A stretch of DNA of 48,739 bases, from the NCBI GenBank assembly GCA_030430625.1, contig JAUIKL010000009.1, positions 1-48,739 of the forward strand, written 5' to 3'. Shown here piece by piece: positions 9,210 to 16,300 of the stretch (position 1 is its first letter; each line of letters begins with the position of its first letter). The DNA comes from Gemmatimonadota bacterium. Its GTDB lineage: Bacteria; Gemmatimonadota; Gemmatimonadetes; Longimicrobiales; Gaopeijiaceae. The notes below the pieces were generated by a model that saw only the letters and a list, made by a program, of their open reading frames with translations, did not search any database and was not told where the DNA came from. The translations under genes and the position numbers were made by a program.

Positions 9210-9862
9210 CGCGTCAGCTCCACCTCGATCTCGGCGGTCTCTCCCGCCGTCACGGTCACGGTTCGCTCGAGCGGATCGTGGTCCGCACTCCAGAAGACCA
9301 CGGTGTGCTCACCCGGTGGTACATCGGTGATGGTGAAGCTTCCGTCATCCGCGACGACCGCGTGGTAGGGGTTCTCGGTCACGATCACCGCACCCCTCAT
9401 CTCCTCGTGCACTTCGCAGAAGACCTCGACGATACCGACCTCGTCGAAGACCTCTTCCTTCGACTCACCCTGGGGATAGCGGCCGAGGTCCAGTCGCTTG
9501 GCTTCGGAGTACGAGAAGACGTTGTGGAAGAACGGATCGTCGTTCGGGAACTCGACCGTTCCGCCGACCGTGATCGCCACGACGCCCGGAGTGAACGCCG
9601 TATCCCGCTGCGTCATGACCGCATGGCTCGTCGACTGGCCTCCCGCGATACCGCCACGGAGGTAGACCACAGCCGGAAGCTGCTGAATGACCTCGGATCC
9701 AGCGTTGTAGCTCCGCGCGCGGGACGTCCGCCTCGGAGGCGGGGGTGGCTCCATCGAGACACGCCCCGTGATCGATCCGGTCACCGGAGGGTCGACGTGA
9801 TCGACGGTCGCGAAGACGGACACGCCCGCCGCCGCCAACAGCGCAACGAACAACGACTTCAT
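9206..9862 (-). CDS. Periplasmic cupredoxin-like protein with C-terminal regulatory-like beta domain
   Basis: This 218-residue exported protein has a signal peptide at 1-19 (MKSLFVALLAAAGVSVFA). After a proline-rich linker with five Pro, residues of about 60-165 form a plastocyanin-like fold. The four type 1 copper ligands can be placed as His 113 (FFHNVFS), Cys 149, His 152 and Met 155 (FCEVHEEM). Residues 166-218 look like a carboxypeptidase-regulatory/fibronectin-like beta domain (DGSFTITDVPPGEHTVVFW). Such proteins are often labelled methylamine utilization protein, but no methylamine genes are nearby. A strong ribosome site (GAGGAGG) sits about seven bases before the ATG. It is the promoter-proximal gene of a pair with the cyclase-barrel gene (GTGA overlap). 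It probably carries electrons or copper in the periplasm; its partner is unknown. Confidence 0.85.
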   Translation of the reverse strand: MKSLFVALLAAAGVSVFATVDHVDPPVTGSITGRVSMEPPPPPRRTSRARSYNAGSEVIQQLPAVVYLRGGIAGGQSTSHAVMTQRDTAFTPGVVAITVGGTVEFPNDDPFFHNVFSYSEAKRLDLGRYPQGESKEEVFDEVGIVEVFCEVHEEMRGAVIVTENPYHAVVADDGSFTITDVPPGEHTVVFWSADHDPLERTVTVTAGETAEIEVELTR

Positions 9863-10003
9863 GAGCGACCTCCTCGACCGATCGATTCCTCTCGGGCCCT
9901 ACCCCGTAAGAGGTCGACCTCGTTCAAAGATACGGGCCGGGTCGACCTGCGTTCAATCGACGATCCCTCGGGGCGCCGGCGGCGGTTGGTTCTGCCCCTG
10001 GCC

Positions 10004-10570
10004 CTACGCGCGTGAAAGCGCGGTGGCGACGAAGTCGATGAGGACCCGGTCCAGCCACACGTCAACATCCTCACCGGGCTGGGGGTGGAGGGGCTCCGGC
10101 GCCTGGCCGAACACGTCCATCCACACGCGCGCGCTCAGCCGGCCCGACTCGATGGTCAACTCGAGGACCGTGCTCTCGGCGGGTGATTGGAGCGGACTCC
10201 GGCGGGGCTCGACGAGTAGCCGTGCTCCTGCCGGTCGACGACCGATCCGCTCGTCGACCACGGCCGTATGGCCCGCGTCGTTGAGGCGGGTTGCCAGCCG
10301 ACGAACCTTTGCCAGGACCGAACGCTCGAACGGTGCCGCCTCCCCCGTCCGATCGCGTCGGCGCCGTCGAGCGGGCCTGGTCGCCCGGCGCCTGGGCTGA
10401 GTCACGGACTCACGCGGATCCGTCGACACGGAGCTGGCCGACTCCGCACCTCTCGGCTCCGCCCCGGAGGGTGCGGTGCCGGACGGTTCGGTGCCCGCCG
10501 GATCGGTGCCCGCCGGATCGGTGCCCGTCGGCTCGGCAACCCAGAAGGGGTCGAAGGGGACGTCGGTCAT
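10004..10570 (-). CDS. Unknown protein with Gly-Thr-Pro pentapeptide repeats, paralog of its upstream neighbour
   Basis: I do not recognise this 188-residue protein. After a short start (MTDVPFDPFW) come about five degenerate repeats of G-T-D/E-P-A/S (residues 16-43), then an arginine-rich block (near 60-75), then a folded domain (about 85-188). The domain contains VRRLATRLNDAGHTAVVDE and ends WLDRVLIDFVATALSRA. This domain resembles residues 50-157 of the protein encoded just upstream at 10575-11045, which has DRLEQAGHSVLYQE and a FVRDAL ending. The two are therefore divergent tandem duplicates, four bases apart and presumably cotranscribed. No signal peptide or membrane helix is visible. 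The basic block could bind nucleic acid, but that is a guess. Confidence 0.75.
   Translation of the reverse strand: MTDVPFDPFWVAEPTGTDPAGTDPAGTEPSGTAPSGAEPRGAESASSVSTDPRESVTQPRRRATRPARRRRRDRTGEAAPFERSVLAKVRRLATRLNDAGHTAVVDERIGRRPAGARLLVEPRRSPLQSPAESTVLELTIESGRLSARVWMDVFGQAPEPLHPQPGEDVDVWLDRVLIDFVATALSRA
10442..10525 (-). repeat. 15-base tandem repeat encoding G-T-D/E-P-A/S units
   Basis: Five to six degenerate 15-base units lie head to tail inside the coding sequence of the unknown protein at 10004-10570. The two best-conserved copies differ by one or two bases (plus strand reads ggatcggtgcccgcc). Later copies have drifted (Thr to Ala, Asp to Glu). The tract makes a flexible linker between the N-terminus and the Arg-rich block, and its copy number could vary between strains. 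Confidence 0.8.
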
Positions 10571-10574
10571 TCGA

Positions 10575-11045
10575 TCAAGTCAGGTCGAGCGCGTCCCGAA
10601 CGAAACCGGTCAGCTGCTCCCGCACCCAGAGCTCGTCGAGTTCCTCCCGAGCGACCGATCCGGTGTCGCGCGCCTGGCCGTAACCCTCCGACGTCCACCG
10701 CCTGGCGATGAGGCGATCGGGGTCCGGCTCGCTCCAAACGAACTCGATCGTCCACCGCTCCGGATGATCGAAGTCCATGGCGCCCGACTTCCGGGTGAGG
10801 TGCAGCCGCACGGACGGAGGATAGCCATCGAGAAGCTCCTGATAGAGCACGGAGTGCCCCGCCTGCTCGAGGCGGTCAGCCACTTCTCGCGAATGCGCGA
10901 GTACGGCTCGGCGCAGGTGCTCGGCGCCGACCTTCCTGGCGCTTTCCAAACGGTACGCGCGCTGCACCATCCGGCGCGTCTCGTCCTGCTTCCGGCTGTC
11001 GTACTCGGCTAATAGAGATTCGAGGGGGTCCGATCCTTCACTCAC
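10575..11045 (-). CDS. Unknown soluble protein, paralog of the downstream gene
   Basis: This protein of about 156 residues starts at a GTG (VSEGSDPLESLLAEYDSRK). It is mainly helical in its first half (RRMVQRAYRLESARKVGAEH) and mixed alpha/beta afterwards, with a tryptophan-containing strand (ERWTIEFVWSE) and the ending FVRDALDLT. No catalytic motif, signal peptide or membrane helix can be seen. The region REVADRLEQAGHSVLYQEL aligns with the downstream neighbour's RRLATRLNDAGHTAVVDER, and both end in an LxxFVxxAL helix, so the pair arose by duplication. The GTG at 11045 is preferred because the frame upstream encodes only a low-complexity Pro/Arg stretch from a G-rich tract. Confidence 0.75.
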   Translation of the reverse strand: MSEGSDPLESLLAEYDSRKQDETRRMVQRAYRLESARKVGAEHLRRAVLAHSREVADRLEQAGHSVLYQELLDGYPPSVRLHLTRKSGAMDFDHPERWTIEFVWSEPDPDRLIARRWTSEGYGQARDTGSVAREELDELWVREQLTGFVRDALDLT

Positions 11046-11060
11046 GGTTCTTCGACGCCT

Positions 11061-11125
11061 GGGGGAGGGGGGGGAGTGCACAGGGGTAGGTTGGGTAGAC
11101 CTATCCCCTATACAACTTGGTGCAC
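11061..11125. other. G-rich tract and imperfect hairpin between two minus-strand genes
   Basis: The plus strand has four G runs in a row (5, 8, 4 and 3 G, at 11061-11094), the pattern of a potential G-quadruplex. Overlapping it, GGGGTAGG (11083-11090) pairs with CCTATCCCC (11100-11108), leaving one bulged base, and this is flanked by two copies of GTGCAC. It lies between the ABC permease stop (11166) and the GTG of the unknown gene (11045). It may end ABC transcription or influence the unknown gene's leader. No U run follows, so a classical terminator is doubtful. Confidence 0.3.
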
Positions 11126-11165
11126 GGTGGCTCGGGGAGCCAGTCGAGCATCCGCCGGTCCGCCC

Positions 11166-12416
11166 TCAAGCCTCCCGAATCCACCTCATCAGTTCGGGGA
11201 GAGTCGGACGCTTGCCGGACATCAGGATGCCGACCTTGTAGATGCGCCCAGCGACCCAGGCGACAGCCAGGACCGTCAGCGCCATCAAGACGAACGACAA
11301 TCCGATCTGCCAAATCGGTACGCCCCCACCCGCCACCCGCCCCCACATCAGGATCGGGCTGAAGAACGGAATGAGGGACATGGTGACCGCCATGGCCGAA
11401 CCAGGGTTCTCGATGACCGAGGTGACGATCACGATCGGCACGATGAGGAGCATCATGACCGGGAACTGAGCCTGCTGCGCCTCCTCGTCACTGCTGCACA
11501 TCGCTCCGAGTGCGGCGTAGAGTCCAGCGTAGATGAAGAAGCCGAAGACGAAATAGCCGATGAAGAGGGCCACCAGCCCCAGACCGGGTAGGAGGTCGCG
11601 CACTTCGGAGAGGTTCGCCAACTCGGGGCGGGCGGCAATCAACATCGGGATGCCGCCCGCAAAGAGGAGCGTGCCCACGAGCACCCAGATGGCCAGCTGG
11701 GTCATGCTGACCGCCCCGACACCCAGGATCTTCCCGAGCATCAGGTGCCACGGCTTCATGGCCGAGATGATCACCTCGACGATCCGGTTCGTCTTCTCTT
11801 CGAGCGTGGCGCGCAGGACGGCCACCGCGTAGAGCAGGATCGCCATGTAGAGCAGGAAGGCGCCCATGTAGGCCACGAGGAACGCCGGGTCGTCCGTATC
11901 GGTCCCGTCTTCGGTCAGGAGCTCGATCCTGAGTTCACCACCCTCCAACATCGAGGCGGCATCGACGCCCCGCTGGTCGAGCTGGTACTCGAGCGCGGAG
12001 CGGGCGATCGAACTTCGCATGGTCACCTGACGGATCGTGCTGGGCCGGTCGATCGTGTAGAACATCGCCTCACCACTCTCGAGGGTCAGTTCGTCGAGCA
12101 TGACGAAGCCGCCGAGCTCCCCGGCTTCGACCGTCTCCCTGAGCTCTGTGACCACGTCGGCGTGCCAGCGCTGCTCGCGGACCTCCCAACCACTTTCCTC
12201 CAGCCGAGGAGCGACCCGCTCGTAGAGCACATCCGTCCCGTCCACGATGGCGATCTCCCGGGCGTTGCGCTCTCCCTGGTTCACGAAGAACGCCGGAACC
12301 ACGATCAACCCCACCATGAACAGGGGCGCCCCGATCGTGGCCGCTATGAACCACTTCGACCGGACCCGCTGGAGGTACTCGCGTCGGATCACCGCCCAAA
12401 CGTCACGCCACATCAT
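11166..12416 (-). CDS. ABC-2 type exporter permease, NatB-like
   Basis: This 416-residue integral membrane subunit of an ABC exporter follows the usual ABC-2 plan. One helix sits near the N-terminus (KWFIAATIGAPLFMVGLIVV), then a large extracytoplasmic domain (about 48-180), then a block of five helices (about 185-400) including VAYMGAFLLYMAILLYAVAV and the conserved EEKTNRIVEVIIS segment typical of the NatB group. In Bacillus NatAB moves Na+; in most genomes the substrate is unknown, as here. The ATG overlaps the ATPase stop (ATGATG) with GGGGGAA just upstream, so translation of the pair is coupled. The C-terminus ends with a short cytoplasmic tail. Confidence 0.9.
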   Translation of the reverse strand: MMWRDVWAVIRREYLQRVRSKWFIAATIGAPLFMVGLIVVPAFFVNQGERNAREIAIVDGTDVLYERVAPRLEESGWEVREQRWHADVVTELRETVEAGELGGFVMLDELTLESGEAMFYTIDRPSTIRQVTMRSSIARSALEYQLDQRGVDAASMLEGGELRIELLTEDGTDTDDPAFLVAYMGAFLLYMAILLYAVAVLRATLEEKTNRIVEVIISAMKPWHLMLGKILGVGAVSMTQLAIWVLVGTLLFAGGIPMLIAARPELANLSEVRDLLPGLGLVALFIGYFVFGFFIYAGLYAALGAMCSSDEEAQQAQFPVMMLLIVPIVIVTSVIENPGSAMAVTMSLIPFFSPILMWGRVAGGGVPIWQIGLSFVLMALTVLAVAWVAGRIYKVGILMSGKRPTLPELMRWIREA

Positions 12417-13369
12417 ACTTCCCCCAGGTTGGCACCCTGCGGCAGTCCGGCGTCGCCTACCGCGTCCGCCCCCGCATGTCTGACGAAGATCTCGTGAAGC
12501 CTCGGCTCGACGAGGTCGAAGCGGAGGATCTCGGCACCCGACTCGACCCCTCGGCGAAGGATCGCCTGATGATCCGCGCCCTCCCTCAGCACGAGGTGCA
12601 CCTCACCGTTGACGTGCTCCACGTGGTCGACCTCGGGACCGGCAAGCCATTGGTCAGGCCCGTGGAACTCGACGGCAACCAGGCCCTTACGCTCGGCGGC
12701 CTTGAGGTCCCTCAGGTTCGCGTCGAGGACCTTCCGGGATCGGGAAATCAGGCAGACGCGCTCGCACAGACGCTCCGCCTGATCCATCAGGTGGGTCGAG
12801 AAGAGGATGGTCGTCCCCTTCGCGTGAAAGTCCCTGACGATCTCCTCGAGGACGTCCTGGTTGATCGGGTCGAGCCCGGAGAACGGTTCGTCGAGGATCA
12901 GGAGTTCCGGCTCGTGGATCACTGTGCCGACGAACTGGATCTTCTGCTGCATCCCCTTCGACAGATCCTCGACCTTCTTGTCCGCCCACTCACTGAGACC
13001 GAGGCGTTCGAGCCACTCGCCGCCCCGCCGTCGACCTTCGGAGCGCCTCACTCCGCGAATCTCGGCAAGAAAGGTCACGAGCTCGATGCACTTCATCTTC
13101 TTGTAGACGCCCCGCTCTTCGGGCAGATAGCCGACCTTCTCCCTCCGGGTCTTGTCCGGATCCTCACCGAACAGCTCGACCGTTCCCTCGTCCGGGTGGA
13201 GGATGCCCATGATCATCCGGATGCTCGTCGTCTTCCCCGAGCCGTTGGGTCCCAACAGGCCACAGATCACGCCTCGGGGCACCTCGAAGTCGAATCCGTC
13301 GACGGCCGTGTGCTTGCCGAACCGTTTCGTCACGCCGCGCAGGCGGATGGCGAAGCCGTTGTCGCTCAT
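12413..13369 (-). CDS. ABC transporter ATP-binding protein, NatA-like
   Basis: This 318-residue ATPase subunit powers the permease encoded directly downstream. Visible motifs are Walker A GPNGSGKT (about 40-47), the signature LSKGMQQKIQ, Walker B LLILDEPFSGLDP and the switch His in FSTHLMDQ. The C-terminal 90 residues are the extra domain common in NatA/CcmA-type exporters (DUF4162-like). The ATG at 13369 is chosen over a GTG nine bases further upstream because MSDNGFAIRLRGVTKRFG is the usual N-terminal layout. It is the first gene of a two-gene operon whose promoter should lie in the 176-base gap shared with the divergent AbrB-like gene. Confidence 0.92.
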   Translation of the reverse strand: MSDNGFAIRLRGVTKRFGKHTAVDGFDFEVPRGVICGLLGPNGSGKTTSIRMIMGILHPDEGTVELFGEDPDKTRREKVGYLPEERGVYKKMKCIELVTFLAEIRGVRRSEGRRRGGEWLERLGLSEWADKKVEDLSKGMQQKIQFVGTVIHEPELLILDEPFSGLDPINQDVLEEIVRDFHAKGTTILFSTHLMDQAERLCERVCLISRSRKVLDANLRDLKAAERKGLVAVEFHGPDQWLAGPEVDHVEHVNGEVHLVLREGADHQAILRRGVESGAEILRFDLVEPRLHEIFVRHAGADAVGDAGLPQGANLGEV

Positions 13370-13545
13370 GCGTCTCACCGATGGGGGGGCGGAGCCGGGC
13401 TCCGCAGGTCACAGAAGGTACGGCACGCCGGGAAAAGTTCTTCAATCCGACGACCCGAAGAGGCCGATCCTTCCGGCATGCGTACCGTAGTGAGCCCGAT
13501 CCGCGTAGATTGTCAGGCTACGGTGGGATATTACCTGGAGTGCTG

Positions 13546-13743
13546 ATGGCGATCTATCGTACGCTCTACTACACGGACGTGAGTGTCGGCGTAGGCGGGC
13601 GCGTGACCATTCCTCAAGATATGCGTGAGGATCTGGGCATCGACGAGGGGGACTCCCTCACGGTGCGTGTAGAGGAGAACCCGCGGGGCGGGCGGCAGAT
13701 GGTGATCTGGCGGGCCGAACAGCAGGAGGAAGGCGAGGAGTAA
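13546..13743 (+). CDS. AbrB/SpoVT-fold small DNA-binding protein
   Basis: This 65-residue protein has the swapped-hairpin AbrB/MazE pattern: VSVGVGGRVTIPQDMREDLG followed by IDEGDSLTVRVEEN. This is the classic G-R-V-T-I-P...L-G-I-x-x-G-D motif of dimeric DNA-binding hairpins, and it ends in an acidic tail (EQQEEGEE). Members are either transcription regulators or antitoxins. No toxin gene (PIN, MazF or Doc) is adjacent, so a free-standing regulator is more likely. GGAG lies eight bases before the ATG. The gene is divergent from the ABC operon and converges with the LuxC-like gene, whose end is only 13 bases away. Confidence 0.85.
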   Translation: MAIYRTLYYTDVSVGVGGRVTIPQDMREDLGIDEGDSLTVRVEENPRGGRQMVIWRAEQQEEGEE

Positions 13744-13756
13744 CTTCCTCGTCACC

Positions 13757-15079
13757 TCATTCGAGCTCGGCCCAGCGCACGAGTTCGTCCAGGGGCCGAC
13801 GCCCGTCGTGGAGCCACCACGGGGGTGGGAAACCCATGTCACGCGGTTCGACGATCCGGGTGGCTCCCAGCCGCGCCAGTTCCAGTGCGGTCTCGGCCCT
13901 GCGGTCCCCCATACCCGTCAATCCGACGGTCTGTAGGTGTGGGCCCAACGGGCCGATCGACCGTACGAGCGCGTCGAGGCCGGACCACGGGCGCACCCGC
14001 ACCCCACGGGCGGTCGTCGGAGGGCCCTCTCGCGGCTCCGACTCGTAGACGACGGTCCACGATGCCGAGGCACCGCCGTGCCAGACGCGGCCGCCGCTAG
14101 CGGCCGCCTGCATCTCGGTCACGCCACGAAGTTGCTGCAGCGCGCCGACATCCGACGTGGCCGACGGGAGAGCGGGCCACGTCTCGGCACAGCGCGCCGA
14201 CGCCGACGCGAGCTCGGCTCCGAAGCCCTCCGGGTCGATCGCCCCTCCCGACTCCACCAGAACGAGGTGCGGACACACGCACCCTCGCTGTTCGAAGAGA
14301 GAGACGGAGCGCGCCACCTCGTCGGCCACCCCTCGGACCACCTCCGATTCGAGCGCCTCCCGTCCGATGACGACCAGGGAGATCCGGTGGTGGTACTCGA
14401 TCAACCGCGCCACGACTGGTGCGGCCGATCGGATCTCCGACACGGTCGCGTCCGACCCATACACGGTGATGGCTCGTGCGTGTCGGAGTGCGGCTTCGGT
14501 ACAGCCTGTGGCCTCGCTCCTCCACCGCATGGCGGTGGCGGCTTCGACCAGCCAGCCGGCCTCTTCGGACAGCCCCCGTAGGAACAGCTCCGCGAGCACC
14601 TCGTCACCACGCCCGGGCCGAAGTAGGGTCGGACTCTTCACCAGGAGCGCGCGCAGGAGTGCGTTCACACCGACGCCGGGCACGCCGCCAGCCACGATCT
14701 GAACGGTCAGCTCGGGGCCGACCGCATGCACCCGTCGGCCGGCAACGTCACAGAAGCGGTCGAGCACCCCCGGATCGGGGAAGTCGGCTCGAAGTGCCCG
14801 GTCCAGGCGCTCGCGCGTCCAATCCCCGGCCATCCCGTCGAGAATCACCGAGGCCATCGCGGGTGACACGTCCGCGTCACTCGGCAGCCGTCGGAGCGCT
14901 TCTACCCGAAGCGGATCGGATTGGTCGAGAAATCGCTCCCCGACCGATCCGAGAGCCCGAACCACCGAGTCGACCGGCCGCTCCCGGAGCCGTTCTGCTG
15001 CCTTTTCCAGGCGGCGGGCCTCGGCCAGAATCGACTCCGGCAAAGCGTCGTCGATCACACGCTCACCCACGGGCTGCAC
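13757..15079 (-). CDS. LuxC-like acyl-CoA reductase
   Basis: This protein of about 440 residues belongs to the LuxC/acyl-CoA reductase group of the aldehyde dehydrogenase superfamily. Family-like landmarks are a nucleotide-binding segment with VQIVAGGVPGVGVNALLRAL (about 125-145), SPTLLRPGRGDEV, and the active-site region FEQRGCVCPHLVLVESGG with Cys 267 or Cys 269 as nucleophile. LuxC reduces a fatty acid, passed to it as an acyl group by LuxE, to the aldehyde using NADPH. The LuxE-like gene is directly upstream and overlaps by 17 bases, so the two subunits are made together. Several GTG codons could start it (15079, 15070); the first is given. No luxA, luxB or luxD is in the window. Confidence 0.82.
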   Translation of the reverse strand: MQPVGERVIDDALPESILAEARRLEKAAERLRERPVDSVVRALGSVGERFLDQSDPLRVEALRRLPSDADVSPAMASVILDGMAGDWTRERLDRALRADFPDPGVLDRFCDVAGRRVHAVGPELTVQIVAGGVPGVGVNALLRALLVKSPTLLRPGRGDEVLAELFLRGLSEEAGWLVEAATAMRWRSEATGCTEAALRHARAITVYGSDATVSEIRSAAPVVARLIEYHHRISLVVIGREALESEVVRGVADEVARSVSLFEQRGCVCPHLVLVESGGAIDPEGFGAELASASARCAETWPALPSATSDVGALQQLRGVTEMQAAASGGRVWHGGASASWTVVYESEPREGPPTTARGVRVRPWSGLDALVRSIGPLGPHLQTVGLTGMGDRRAETALELARLGATRIVEPRDMGFPPPWWLHDGRRPLDELVRWAELE

Positions 15080-16211
15080 CGCGCGTCGACATCAGCTCGT
15101 CCAGCGCGCGCGAGCAGCCTCGCGGCTCGGACCCGAGGAGTCGGCCCTCGAGGCGCACGCGACCATCGACGACGGCGCCCACGTCCTGCGTCACGACGTG
15201 ACTGACCGAACCGAAGTTGGCCAGGTCGTAGAACGCGAGCAGCCCCGACGCGCCCTCGGGCAGCTCATTCAGCGATACTGGATCGAGCGCCCGGACACGG
15301 AGCCAGGGAGCGGGACGGTGGCACCCACGGACCGTGGGTCCCTCCGTGAGAACGGGCTCCCACAGCTGGGACAACAGTTCCGTCATTCCGTACTCGTTCA
15401 CGATCCGATCCGGGTCGACCGCGAAGGCCTCGGCTACACCCTCGTAGAGGGCCTCACGGGACACTTCGGTGTCCACCCCCTTGAAGCCTCCGGTCTCCAT
15501 CACAGTCGATCCGGGTGGGAGCACGCGCCCGAGGCCAGGTCGTTCGAGCAGGTGCACCAGCGACAAAGCGGTCGCCAGAACGAGGACGGGGCGGTCCCTG
15601 GTCGCGGCATCGAACCGCGCGATCTCCTCGTCGACCCACCCCCCGTCGGCATCGACCCACTCGTACACCTCACGACCGAGCACCCTCGCGCCCTCTGTGA
15701 CCATGACCGACAGAGACGAGTCGGGCCGGGCGGTCGCACTCGGGACCAGGGATACGACATCCGGGCGGACCCCTTCGGGGTCGAGCGCCTGCCTCATCGG
15801 AGCGTTCATGGACGCGAGGTACAGGTCCAACGACAGAACGGCGTGTCGACCCCGTCGACCCGACCCCTTCGTGGTCCCACTCGTGACAAAAACGGCCTCG
15901 GGTTCGAGGTCGTGGGGCGAACGAAAGTCGAAGTACTTGAACGCCTCGGCCGGCACGGGCGGGACATCCTGCCACCGCTCCACCGTACTCGGTGTGACCC
16001 CTCGCGCCGTCCACCATGCCCGAAGCGGTGGACACCCTCCGAACTGATGACGGAACGCCGCCAGTGCCCACCGGTCCCAATCGGCAGTCAGCGCCTCGGG
16101 ATCCCCTGTCATGGCTCCCGCCAACGCCGTCGCGGCGGCACGGAGATACCCGGCCGACCCGGGAGGGTCGGCAACGAGATCGAGGACGCGGGCCTTGTCT
16201 TGTCGGGACAT
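15063..16211 (-). CDS. LuxE-like acyl-protein synthetase / acyl-activating enzyme
   Basis: This 382-residue enzyme of the LuxE family is related to adenylate-forming ligases. The phosphate-binding loop VFVTSGTTKGSGRRGRH (about 105-123) and the later YGMTELLSQLWEP motif (about 265-278) match the family. An early segment VPPVPAEAFKYFDF is typical of LuxE-like proteins. It activates a fatty acid as acyl-AMP, holds it as an acyl-enzyme and hands it to LuxC. The C-terminus ends LDELMSTRGAARG. The ATG at 16211 has no obvious ribosome site; 89 bases separate it from the divergent DUF5916 gene. The natural acyl chain and the use of the aldehyde are unknown. Confidence 0.85.
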   Translation of the reverse strand: MSRQDKARVLDLVADPPGSAGYLRAAATALAGAMTGDPEALTADWDRWALAAFRHQFGGCPPLRAWWTARGVTPSTVERWQDVPPVPAEAFKYFDFRSPHDLEPEAVFVTSGTTKGSGRRGRHAVLSLDLYLASMNAPMRQALDPEGVRPDVVSLVPSATARPDSSLSVMVTEGARVLGREVYEWVDADGGWVDEEIARFDAATRDRPVLVLATALSLVHLLERPGLGRVLPPGSTVMETGGFKGVDTEVSREALYEGVAEAFAVDPDRIVNEYGMTELLSQLWEPVLTEGPTVRGCHRPAPWLRVRALDPVSLNELPEGASGLLAFYDLANFGSVSHVVTQDVGAVVDGRVRLEGRLLGSEPRGCSRALDELMSTRGAARG

Positions 16212-16300
16212 TCGGGCAATGTAAGGCCAACACCCTCGATGTCTGCCGTGTCCGGGGTGTGCATAGAATCGGTGCGCGATTCACCCTCGTGGAGTTCCCC

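Noticed and set aside
13546-13743. AbrB-like gene as antitoxin of a toxin-antitoxin pair
   Set aside because: No toxin-sized gene lies next to it on the same strand; both neighbours are ordinary enzymes or transporters.
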